A DNA stretch of 64,000 nt from Agarivorans sp. TSD2052. Its GTDB lineage: Bacteria > Pseudomonadota > Gammaproteobacteria > Enterobacterales > Celerinatantimonadaceae. The notes beneath the pieces are model-generated. The model did not search any database, was not told the DNA's origin, and was given only the letters and a program-made list of their open reading frames with translations. The DNA is taken from positions 2,655,501 through 2,719,500 of the forward strand of contig NZ_CP096670.1 of NCBI RefSeq assembly GCF_023238625.1, in the 5' to 3' direction. Of this stretch, positions 56,693 through 64,000 are shown in pieces. Within the stretch, counting starts at the first letter, position 1. Each line of letters opens with the position of its first letter. A program made the position numbers and the translations under genes.

Positions 56693-58663
56693 TTAGCGAA
56701 CGATAAGCATGAGATCTTTTGGTGCCGTTGGTTTATCAAAATAGCTCATGAACAGACCAAAACCTTGAATGTCGCCATTGCTAAATACAAAATCTCCAGT
56801 CTGTAGATTTTTACCTATAACTTGTTGCGCGTTTGGACCCGCCATCAAGATTTGGTTTAGCACTGCACGGCTAGTGTTAATTTCAACATCAGCACCTTTT
56901 ATTGCAGTGTCATGCAATTGAGCAATACCATTACGAATTTCAATAGTAAATGACTCCTTAGTATCTGCAAACTTGTAGGTCATTGCCATTTGCACGTCTA
57001 AGGTGTTCTCAGCGATAAGCGTAGATGTCATCATGTCAAAGATTTGCTGGCTTGGCAGTGCCGTTAGTACATCTACCGATGCAAAGCTAATCATGTTTGA
57101 GAAGTCACGAGTACCTTCTAACTCTGCAGCTGCGTTTAGACCCCAGTTACGCCAGTTGATGTTTACTTGATCTGCAGCCCACGCTTTATAAGCAGACGCT
57201 TTCAGTTGACGAACTTCTGTGTCGTTTTTATTCACGGTAATTGGATAAGACAAAATCTCAGCAGCAAAGGTGTAGTTCTCAGCGTCGATTGCGGCCTTAG
57301 CAGTCTGAATAATATTGTCGCGGCCACCCATAATTTCCACGAATGCTTTAGCGCGTTGCTGGTAAGCCATTGGCTCTAACTGCCATGGATCAGCTTCAAA
57401 GAAACCGTTGTAACCCACATAAATCTGACGAACAGCATGAGCCACTGTACCGTAATGCTCACCTAACCACGGGTGCTCTGCTAAGTGCTTAGGTAGCTTA
57501 ACCACTTCGACTAACTCATCTGGGGTCATGCCTTTATTCATGAAACGAATCGTTTGGTCATGAGTGTACTGAATCGCATCTCGGTAAGCGGTTAATATGC
57601 TAGCGACGGCTTCTTTACCTTCTACCGGACGGCCATGAGAGTTAATCATTATTTCAGTATCAAATTCACGCATAACATCGATACCCTTGAACCACATCGC
57701 AGGATCACGGAACTTAGTACCACGGATAGTATGAAGATTAGGGAAGTTTTCGCCTTGCAGTACTTCTGCGGCATGTAAAATCTTCTGCTCTGGCAAGTAA
57801 ACCACTACTTCATCTTTGGTTTCAGACGGCACATTAACAATTTCTAGTTTAACGCCTGCAATGGTGATATCTAATCGGTCTTTAAGTACTACGTTTGGCT
57901 CAATGAACGAAATATCTCCTTGCATGAAGCGAGGACCCAAACCATCGTTTACTGTACCGTGTTCGCCTTCCTCAACGTGCTTAGCGCCAGTATAAGAAGT
58001 ACGGTGCCCAAACAATGTACCAAGGTTAGAAGACCAGTTAGCTACTGCCGCAGTTAAGCCTTCTTGAGCGATAATTTTAACATCGCCAGACTCAACTTCA
58101 GCATCGGTTGCCCATGCACGCACACCTGAAATGTGGTCGATGTGGTTATGCGAATAAATAATAGCTTTAACCGGCTTATCAGTAATCTTGCGGAATTGCG
58201 CCTTTACCGACTCAGCCATTTGAACCGACTCGCCTGGATCAACAATAATAATGCCATCATCACCTTCGATCATAACCGGTGTATCTAGGCCAAAGCCGTA
58301 ACCTAGGTACACATTATGATCGACTTGGATAATCGCTTGGTCCATTTTACGGCCATGTTTAGTCAGGCTTGGATGCACGTGTTCTGACTCTGCGGTGTAC
58401 GCCAAAGATTCACCGGTTGTAGACAGCACTTTAATGCGCTCGCCCTTGCCCCAGAACAAATTAGATTCATGTTCGAATAACGTCTCACTCTTATAGCGAG
58501 CGTTAAGATCGATATTTTGGTACTGAGCAGCAGAGCTAGTTTGCAGCTCTTGACCAACTGTTGATGCTGCTTCTGTAACTGGCGTTGCGGCAGCAACACT
58601 TGACGCAAATAGCGTACTCGCTATGGCTATTGGCAGAGCCATTATCTTGAACGAACTAGTCAT
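56693..58663 (-). CDS. Secreted alkylsulfatase, SdsA1/BDS1 type
   Basis: 656 residues from the ATG at 58663, which has AAGG upstream. Signal peptide (about 1-26), metallo-beta-lactamase catalytic domain (about 80-400) with zinc motif SHNHIDH (about 171-177) and HAAEVLQGENFPNLH, a dimerisation domain, and a C-terminal SCP2-like domain (about 540-650). It cleaves sulfate from alkyl sulfates such as SDS, giving alcohols. Divergent from a LysR gene, with matching palindromes in between. Terminator downstream. Confidence 0.95.
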   Translation of the reverse strand: MTSSFKIMALPIAIASTLFASSVAAATPVTEAASTVGQELQTSSAAQYQNIDLNARYKSETLFEHESNLFWGKGERIKVLSTTGESLAYTAESEHVHPSLTKHGRKMDQAIIQVDHNVYLGYGFGLDTPVMIEGDDGIIIVDPGESVQMAESVKAQFRKITDKPVKAIIYSHNHIDHISGVRAWATDAEVESGDVKIIAQEGLTAAVANWSSNLGTLFGHRTSYTGAKHVEEGEHGTVNDGLGPRFMQGDISFIEPNVVLKDRLDITIAGVKLEIVNVPSETKDEVVVYLPEQKILHAAEVLQGENFPNLHTIRGTKFRDPAMWFKGIDVMREFDTEIMINSHGRPVEGKEAVASILTAYRDAIQYTHDQTIRFMNKGMTPDELVEVVKLPKHLAEHPWLGEHYGTVAHAVRQIYVGYNGFFEADPWQLEPMAYQQRAKAFVEIMGGRDNIIQTAKAAIDAENYTFAAEILSYPITVNKNDTEVRQLKASAYKAWAADQVNINWRNWGLNAAAELEGTRDFSNMISFASVDVLTALPSQQIFDMMTSTLIAENTLDVQMAMTYKFADTKESFTIEIRNGIAQLHDTAIKGADVEINTSRAVLNQILMAGPNAQQVIGKNLQTGDFVFSNGDIQGFGLFMSYFDKPTAPKDLMLIVR

Positions 58664-58763
58664 GGTGACGACCTTATATTTTGTTGCAAACAATAGAATT
58701 TTTTAATGGGGCTAATAGTAGGCATCTATAACCAACGGAACCACAGGCTAAAACGAATTCAAT

Positions 58764-58781
58764 TCATCGTAATTACGATGA
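58764..58781. promoter_or_regulatory. Perfect 18-bp palindrome, candidate LysR operator (sulfatase side)
   Basis: TCATCGTAATTACGATGA. Its half-site CATCGT recurs at 58929-58944. About 100 bp upstream of the sulfatase ATG. Confidence 0.7.
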
Positions 58782-58928
58782 TTTATATATCTATCTATAT
58801 TTTTATCTCTATTGCAGCACTGCTCTTCTCACCCTGCTATAATTAACTTAATCAGCATTATTCATTCAAAATCTAATCAATTATGGTTTGTTGTAGAGCT
58901 GAGTAAAAAAGGTGAGAATAGTTTTAAA

Positions 58929-58944
58929 CATCGTTTTTACGATG
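58929..58944. promoter_or_regulatory. Second CATCGT-N4-ACGATG palindrome (LysR side)
   Basis: CATCGTTTTTACGATG, the same half-sites and four-base spacer as the first, 54 bp upstream of the lysR start. The two centres are 164 bp apart. It could serve autoregulation. Confidence 0.7.
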
Positions 58945-58997
58945 ATTAGAGTAGCTTTTAAGTTCACACAACATTGGTACACTAAGAGCAGTTAGCG

Positions 58998-59924
58998 ATG
59001 AACAACGATATACCCAATTTTAATTTACTGGCGATATTTGCTGCCGTGATGGAACAAGGTAGCTTAAGTAAAGCGGCTAAACACTTAAGTACCAACCAAT
59101 CTACGATCAGTACCGCCTTAAGCCGATTGAAAAAACAAATAGGCCAAGATTTGTTTATTCGAAGTGGTCGAGGAGTCGTGCCAACGGCTTACGCCTCTAG
59201 CTTATATGCACAGATTCAACACCCCATTCAGCAGCTCAATCAGGTGTTTCAGGCTATTGGCGATTTTGACCCAGCAGTATCTAAACGCCAATTTGTGATG
59301 ACGGCTCCTGAGCACCTGCAATGGATTTTACTCAATCAGTTTGCCAACAAAAAGAACAAAGACATCCGTTTAGAGATTTTCGACCAACCCGATGACGATG
59401 AGAAAATGTACGATGGATTGCTTACCCAACAGTTTGACGTAATGATTGATATTTTCCCTCCCAGCCATCCCAACATTGAGTCTCTGCAGTTATTTGAAGG
59501 GGATTTTGTGATTGTTTGCCGTAAGGGCCACCCTAGAATTGAGGGTAAGCTCAGTGAGTCTCAGTACATGGAAGAGACGCATATTCTTTTAGAAAGAACC
59601 CGAAACAAAGTACGTAGCTTAGGTCACTATACTACGATAGATGTGAGTCAACGAAAGGTCGCTTATCATGGGCGCTCACTATTCAATAACCTCGTGTTGT
59701 GTAGTCAATCTGATTACATAACAGTAGTGCCTTTATCGATGGCCCTACAGTTTGAAAATCACCTGCAACTGCAAGTATTCAAACCACCTTTTGAGTATAA
59801 AAAGGTCTCTAACTACCTCATTTGGTTAAAAAAGCTAAATCACGAACCAAGCCATAAGTGGTTTAGAAACGAGTTAATAGACATCTCAACAAAAATTGTG
59901 GCTCGAATGAACAATACATTTTGA
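58998..59924 (+). CDS. LysR-type transcriptional regulator
   Basis: 308 residues. N-terminal winged HTH (about 8-67; GSLSKAAKHLSTNQSTISTALSRLKKQIG) and a C-terminal ligand-sensing domain (about 95-300). The adjacent, divergent alkylsulfatase gene is the probable target. The effector may be an alkyl sulfate or its alcohol (inference). Confidence 0.93.
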   Translation: MNNDIPNFNLLAIFAAVMEQGSLSKAAKHLSTNQSTISTALSRLKKQIGQDLFIRSGRGVVPTAYASSLYAQIQHPIQQLNQVFQAIGDFDPAVSKRQFVMTAPEHLQWILLNQFANKKNKDIRLEIFDQPDDDEKMYDGLLTQQFDVMIDIFPPSHPNIESLQLFEGDFVIVCRKGHPRIEGKLSESQYMEETHILLERTRNKVRSLGHYTTIDVSQRKVAYHGRSLFNNLVLCSQSDYITVVPLSMALQFENHLQLQVFKPPFEYKKVSNYLIWLKKLNHEPSHKWFRNELIDISTKIVARMNNTF

Positions 59925-60077
59925 AAAACCGCTTAAGCGAGTCTCTGTCTACATGGATAAACCTTACCCCACGCATACACTAAATGTTTACTTATAAAAG
60001 ACACAATGACTTATGGTTTTTGGATATGATATAGGCAAGGCGATAAATACTAGGTGTTACTCATTCAGGGAGGAATT

Positions 60078-60503
60078 GTGCTTAGATCATTAACGTTCTA
60101 TTGGCCCTTGTTGTCTTTCGCAATTATCTTGGCCGCATTAAGTAGCTATTTAGGGAGTATCGATAAGCCTAATTGCAACGTTTTTTTTGGGTATAGTGCT
60201 TCAATATGGTCGCTAATAATGTTTTGCTTCGGTTTTCCATTATTGCTAGCGGTTGGCTCCGCCTACAGCTTCTATGCTGGTTGCTACTCCCTTAAGCAAG
60301 GGATCTATCCGCCCACCAACGTTCCTTCTCTGGGCATAAAAGTCCAGACGGGGTGGACCGCTAAACTACGAGCTTTAGTCGCCTTGTTATTTCCCATTTT
60401 AGCGGTGGCAATTATAGTGCTAGGTATCCATACCTTTGACGACGTCTTAGGCAGTCAAAGTTTACCCACATTACAAATGAAACTTGCGGGTAAGTGTAGC
60501 TAG
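60078..60503 (+). CDS. Small membrane protein of unknown function
   Basis: 141 residues from the GTG at 60078, which has GGGAGG upstream; a GTG at 60054 has none. Three membrane helices (about 8-25, 43-67, 97-120). No recognised family. Confidence 0.65.
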   Translation: MLRSLTFYWPLLSFAIILAALSSYLGSIDKPNCNVFFGYSASIWSLIMFCFGFPLLLAVGSAYSFYAGCYSLKQGIYPPTNVPSLGIKVQTGWTAKLRALVALLFPILAVAIIVLGIHTFDDVLGSQSLPTLQMKLAGKCS

Positions 60504-60614
60504 CAGGTAAGCTAGCCAAGATATCGAGTTTAGTAAGTCTGTCATTGTCTTGTTTAAAAACACCTCGCTTACCCGTTCGGTGCTTTACCCTTAGCTCATT
60601 GCTTATTAGGAGTT

Positions 60615-61184
60615 ATGTTATACATGGAAGCGCTATTTCGTTTACTGCAAAAATACGCAACAGGAAAGATCATAAGCGGGTTGTTTGTATTAACTATGTC
60701 CGTTTATATTTCAATGCTGGTTTATTCGATACCTGCTGTGTCGGCATACTCTCCAGGCATGGCACTCTTTGATTTATCCCCTTCCGGCTACTCATATACT
60801 TACGCAAATGATTTGTTAAGCTCGTTAGGAGAAGAAGGACGCCACCTTTATCTGTCGATTCAGCTACCATTAGATTTTATTTATCCAGGCTTATTCTCTA
60901 TTACATACTCATTGTTGCTTGTTTGGATAATTGGCAAAACACAGGCAGAAAATTCAAAAATCCGCTACTTTGCATTGGTGCCTTTTATGGCGGGTGTATT
61001 CGATTACCTCGAGAACATATTCATTATAAAAATGATAAGCTCTTTCCCTGATTTACAGGTCTCATCAGTAAAAACTGCCAGTGCATTTACTCTGCTTAAA
61101 AGCAGTTTTACGATGGCATTCTTTGTCTTGTTAATTGCTGGTTTTGCCGTGTTATTGAAACAAAAGCTGTCAGCGTCTGATTAG
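60615..61184 (+). CDS. Membrane protein of unknown function
   Basis: 189 residues, four membrane helices (about 16-37, 85-110, 118-140, 158-182). Distinctive segments are ALFDLSPSGYSYTYANDLL, LDFIYPGLFSITYSLLLVW and FDYLENIFI. I recall similar unnamed proteins but no function. The RBS AGGAG lies only two bases before this ATG; the ATG at 60624 is possible. Confidence 0.7.
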   Translation: MLYMEALFRLLQKYATGKIISGLFVLTMSVYISMLVYSIPAVSAYSPGMALFDLSPSGYSYTYANDLLSSLGEEGRHLYLSIQLPLDFIYPGLFSITYSLLLVWIIGKTQAENSKIRYFALVPFMAGVFDYLENIFIIKMISSFPDLQVSSVKTASAFTLLKSSFTMAFFVLLIAGFAVLLKQKLSASD

Positions 61185-61496
61185 TGGCAGATTGATTTAA
61201 CGACAAGTCGCAGGGATCTAATGTTGATACTTAAACCTGGTCAATCTCATCGCAAGCGCTAATACGCCTCGATGTTAAGCAATATGGCGGTTGTCATTGC
61301 TGACTCATTGGCGTTTAATCATCAAGCTGTTATTTAACCGCGAGCTTCACAGTAAAGACTTACATCTCAATAGTTCATGGCCATGTAGGCCAACACAAAG
61401 TACGCTTAGCCGCTTTAACTCAGTCAGTTTCGTCTGGCAAAGTATCATCAAATGCTGGCTGCGAGGGAGTGCAAGTGAATCGTCAAGGAGACAATA
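61185..61496. other. 312-base gap, no gene seen
   Basis: Between two orphan membrane genes. One 69-codon plus-strand frame (61291-61500) has no ribosome site and no family-like pattern. No hairpin with T-run. Confidence 0.4.
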
Positions 61497-61994
61497 TTGA
61501 ACACCAAGCAATGTATGGCCTGCAAAGAAGACATTTTAGCGGAAGCGCTTAAGTGTAAACACTGCCAACAAATTCAGACTAAAGCGGCAAATTTACAAAA
61601 TAAGCCCGCTTTTAACTACTTAGTTATAGCCATGCTTGGCGCCTTCATCGTCTGGATTTTTTATTACATCATTTCAATGTCTATAAAAGAGCCTACAAAG
61701 CCAACATTTGAGATAAGTTCAGCAGAATTTCTGTTAACAGAGTCTGAGCGGGGCCTGAATATACGCTGTATTGGAGAAATCAAAAATCCTACACTTAAAA
61801 GGTGGGATGACTTTTCACTACAAGCAGAATTTAAAAATGCTGAAGGGAAAGTCATTGATGTTCTTTACTCTGAACCTCAAGTAACTATTTACCCACAATT
61901 TAGCTTTTCAGGCATGGTGTCTGGCGATGCTAGCGCATCAAACGCTGAATATGACTCCTGCGAGTTGGTAGTTGTTAACGCATTTGATTACTAA
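61497..61994 (+). CDS. Zinc-ribbon membrane protein with FxLYD-like domain
   Basis: 165 residues. The start is TTG with AAGGAG six bases upstream. N-terminal zinc ribbon with two CxxC pairs (CMACKEDILAEALKCKHC), a membrane helix (about 40-61), then an extracytoplasmic FxLYD-like beta domain (about 75-160). Such proteins are common, but of unknown role. Confidence 0.75.
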   Translation: MNTKQCMACKEDILAEALKCKHCQQIQTKAANLQNKPAFNYLVIAMLGAFIVWIFYYIISMSIKEPTKPTFEISSAEFLLTESERGLNIRCIGEIKNPTLKRWDDFSLQAEFKNAEGKVIDVLYSEPQVTIYPQFSFSGMVSGDASASNAEYDSCELVVVNAFDY

Positions 61995-62059
61995 CTCGAC
62001 CAACATAACAGTGGTGTTAACCAGCCATTGTTTTAAACGACAAGGAGGCAAACCCTAAC

Positions 62060-62401
62060 GTGAAAATCACCCTGCTTATTCTTTCAATGGCATTTTCAGC
62101 TATTCAAGCATTGCTATGTTATCTGTGGACTAGAGCAGAAGACAATGCTGCAGATCAATTCCGTCAGTTTATAGATTCAATATACAGTGAAATACCGCCA
62201 TGGACAGAAACGGCATTTTCGTTAGGTAGGTGGTGGTACTTAAGCGCAATAGCCTGCGCAATGATGGCGATATACACCTATTGGCAAAAATCATCATATA
62301 TGCACCTATTTCCACCACTGTTAATGGCTATTTTCGGCACTATCGCAATGCTTTATGCCATGTACCCAATCCACCTGATGCTTTTACACGCCCCTTTCTA
62401 A
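62060..62401 (+). CDS. Small three-helix membrane protein
   Basis: 113 residues. The start is GTG with AAGGAGG in front. Membrane helices at about 3-21, 55-76 and 83-107. No recognised family. It lies 65 bases after the zinc-ribbon gene. Confidence 0.65.
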   Translation: MKITLLILSMAFSAIQALLCYLWTRAEDNAADQFRQFIDSIYSEIPPWTETAFSLGRWWYLSAIACAMMAIYTYWQKSSYMHLFPPLLMAIFGTIAMLYAMYPIHLMLLHAPF

Positions 62402-62625
62402 TATTCGAAGCCCGTTTAGTTACTCGGTGTTCGCTGTTTGAAATGGCTTTTCAGATGCAATCTCTCTTTGTTTATGAGGGCAACGTCGATATGCGAATAG
62501 CCATATCAGGCGGCACTATTCCTCGACCATGATTTTCTCCTTACTAAATCCAATGTATTCGCATAGCGAAGAGATTAAACCCGTGTTGGGCAATCTCACA
62601 TAGGTCGATCTGCGCTCAATATATA

Positions 62626-62663
62626 GTTGACATAGTCAACCATATAAATTAAAGTAGACTTTA
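62626..62663 (+). promoter_or_regulatory. Promoter of the DUF2798 gene covered by two palindromes
   Basis: -35 TTGACA (62627-62632), 17-bp spacer, -10 TAAAGT (62650-62655). Palindrome GTTGACATAGTCAAC (62626-62640) covers the -35; palindrome TAAAGTAGACTTTA (62650-62663) covers the -10. A repressor site is likely; MarR- or HxlR-type proteins bind such sites. The rest of the gap 62402-62702 shows nothing else. Confidence 0.6.
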
Positions 62664-62702
62664 TCAACCAAGTTGAACTAGTTTAAAGTTTGGAGCATAA
62701 CA

Positions 62703-63194
62703 ATGAATACGCCACTAACAGTATCCACCCCGGAGTCTTCCCAAAAGACAACACCACTTATTTACAAAATTATGGTGGTGTTAGTAATGATGTCCTTAAT
62801 GGGGGGCACGTTAACCGGTGTCATGACCTACATAAACCTTGGTTATACCGACACGTTCTTTACTGATTGGCTGAGCTCATTTCTGCTTGCAGCGGTAACG
62901 GTAATGCCAGCAGGTTTTCTAATTATGGCCTTACTAACAAAACTCATTCAGAGCCTACTACCCGATACAAAAGAGCAAACCCGCAATCTTGTAATTGGCA
63001 TATCGATGGCTTTAATAATGGAGTCTGCAATGGCCTTTACAACCACTTTAAACAATGTGGGTGTTGCTGACATGTTGGTGTTTATCGAAGCCTGGTGGAA
63101 CGGCCTTTTAGCCGCATTACCAGTAGCCTTAAGCCTTATGTTGGTTGTTTCGATGACAGTAAAACCCAAAATAGAGAACTTTTTAAAAAGCTAA
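62703..63194 (+). CDS. DUF2798 membrane protein
   Basis: 163 residues with four membrane helices, arranged as two DUF2798 repeats (about 20-80 and 93-155), each with a helix pair; TDWLSSFLLAAVTVMPAGF and EAWWNGLLAALPVALSL are the repeat cores. Function unknown. First gene behind the palindromic promoter. Confidence 0.85.
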   Translation: MNTPLTVSTPESSQKTTPLIYKIMVVLVMMSLMGGTLTGVMTYINLGYTDTFFTDWLSSFLLAAVTVMPAGFLIMALLTKLIQSLLPDTKEQTRNLVIGISMALIMESAMAFTTTLNNVGVADMLVFIEAWWNGLLAALPVALSLMLVVSMTVKPKIENFLKS

Positions 63195-63243
63195 CTCAGC
63201 CGACATCTATTCACCTATTTTTATTACTAACAAGGTACTACAC

Positions 63244-63558
63244 ATGATCGCTAAAAATAAAAAAGACCGATGCTACCGTTTCACCATTGAAGAAGTTAAT
63301 GCAGACCAAAAAACAGGAAAAACGCTGCAGTTCGACCTTCAAGACAGAGAAAACTTATTTGATGTGGTGGAAAACCTAAAGCAAGGCAGCGGATTAGAAC
63401 CGTCACTGGCGACTAAAGTCGGTGTAGCCTTGCGTTTACTAGGCCCAGTAATGATGCAAAACCGTAAACACCCGTTGTTTATTGATTTTATGCCTCACTT
63501 CAAAAACTTTATGCACAATCTAAAAAGCACGGTAAAAAGTGCGTTGAAAGAGAAATAG
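63244..63558 (+). CDS. DUF3861 protein
   Basis: 104 residues, soluble. Family pattern: RCYRFTIEEVNADQKTGK, NLFDVVENLKQGSGL, KVGVALRLLGPVMMQNRKHP. Function unknown. In many proteobacteria it sits near quinone-oxidoreductase or MarR-type genes, as here with an NmrA-type gene. Confidence 0.85.
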   Translation: MIAKNKKDRCYRFTIEEVNADQKTGKTLQFDLQDRENLFDVVENLKQGSGLEPSLATKVGVALRLLGPVMMQNRKHPLFIDFMPHFKNFMHNLKSTVKSALKEK

Positions 63559-63686
63559 TTCAGGTGATGATTAACGACCACTCGCACTGGCAAGCCATTG
63601 GTCGCCGCTGGTCGATTTATATCCTAATATATTTATAAAGTAACCCTTCACTGCCACACTAAAGTCAGGAACAAGAGGAAAACAAC

Positions 63687-64000
63687 ATGAAAATAGCCAT
63701 CACTGCAGCAAGTGGTCAGTTAGGGGCGGCAATTGTAAAAGCCAGCGTAGCATTAATGTCTAAGGAAAACGTCATTGCTCTAGCACGCACTCCTGATAAC
63801 GCTAAACACCTTGGGGTAGAGGTGCGTGCTGGCGATTACAATAATCCCGAACAACTTGAGCAATCGTTACAAGCTGTGGATGTATTGTTATTAGTCTCAG
63901 GGATGGACGCGCCTGAAAAACGAATTGCTCAACATAGAAACGTCATCCAAGCGGCAAAAAATGCAGGACTTAAAAAGATCGTTTATACCAGCGTTCAAGG
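63687..64000 (+). CDS. NmrA-like NAD(P)H-dependent oxidoreductase, partial
   Basis: The first 104 codons are present; the gene runs past the window. Rossmann motif MKIAITAASGQLGAAIVKAS (GxxGxxG type with Ala/Ser replacements), LLLVSGMDAPEKRIAQHR and KKIVYTSVQG match the QOR2/NmrA class of quinone reductases. RBS AGAGGA precedes the ATG. Confidence 0.85.
   Translation, partial: MKIAITAASGQLGAAIVKASVALMSKENVIALARTPDNAKHLGVEVRAGDYNNPEQLEQSLQAVDVLLLVSGMDAPEKRIAQHRNVIQAAKNAGLKKIVYTSVQ

Overview
The window is about 64 kb of a free-living, probably marine gammaproteobacterium. The block fabB-pdxB-usg-fimV-truA-accD-folC-dedD-cvpA-purF with divergent mnmC is the gammaproteobacterial order. The low-to-moderate GC content, many cyclic-di-GMP enzymes, a Syp-type polysaccharide locus and an alkylsulfatase suggest an Alteromonadales or Vibrionales relative (Agarivorans-like would fit). 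Genus cannot be proven from the sequence alone. I see no rRNA, tRNA, CRISPR array, insertion sequence or prophage.

Layout. 1-14.6 kb is housekeeping: purine, folate, fatty acid and PLP synthesis, tRNA modification and FimV, with a FabR/FadR-like control region between fabB and mnmC. 14.9-16.9 kb holds a receiver-CheC protein overlapping a PAS diguanylate cyclase. 17-38.9 kb is an exopolysaccharide and signalling locus on the minus strand. It has three transcription units: (i) a seven-gene operon like Vibrio sypA-B-C-D-F-G, with a PhnD-like gene where sypE would be; (ii) wzz, a GT4 and a fused GT2/initiating sugar transferase; (iii) a LruC-domain secreted protein, a lipoprotein and a GT4. A gene for an ammonium transporter fused to PAS-GGDEF-EAL lies between (i) and (ii). 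39-53 kb is a mix of sensors, transporters and small genes: a chemoreceptor, a DgcZ-like cyclase, MFS and LysE exporters, CbpA/CbpM, another cyclase, a SpoIIAA-like protein, cupin, DUF4336 and RDD proteins. 53-64 kb has the ABC-F gene ybiT, a GST, a divergent alkylsulfatase/LysR pair, several orphan small membrane genes, and a DUF2798-DUF3861-NmrA group cut by the window edge.

Most interesting point. Each of the three exopolysaccharide units starts with a good sigma-54 promoter: -24/-12 elements at 20847-20862, 30701-30716 and 38760-38775. Each promoter has a LuxO/SypG-type site upstream (minus-strand form TTGCANNTTGCRAA), centred about 70, 90 and 70 bp from the -24 element. The last gene of the syp-like operon encodes a LuxO/SypG-type sigma-54 activator, fed by a hybrid kinase with its own receiver and Hpt domains. 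The sequence therefore predicts a self-contained regulon: kinase, activator, chain-length and initiating transferase operon, and a new target operon with a LruC protein as candidate matrix or surface protein. The Amt-GGDEF-EAL protein may add an ammonium and c-di-GMP input. Wzx, Wzy and SypE counterparts are not in the window.
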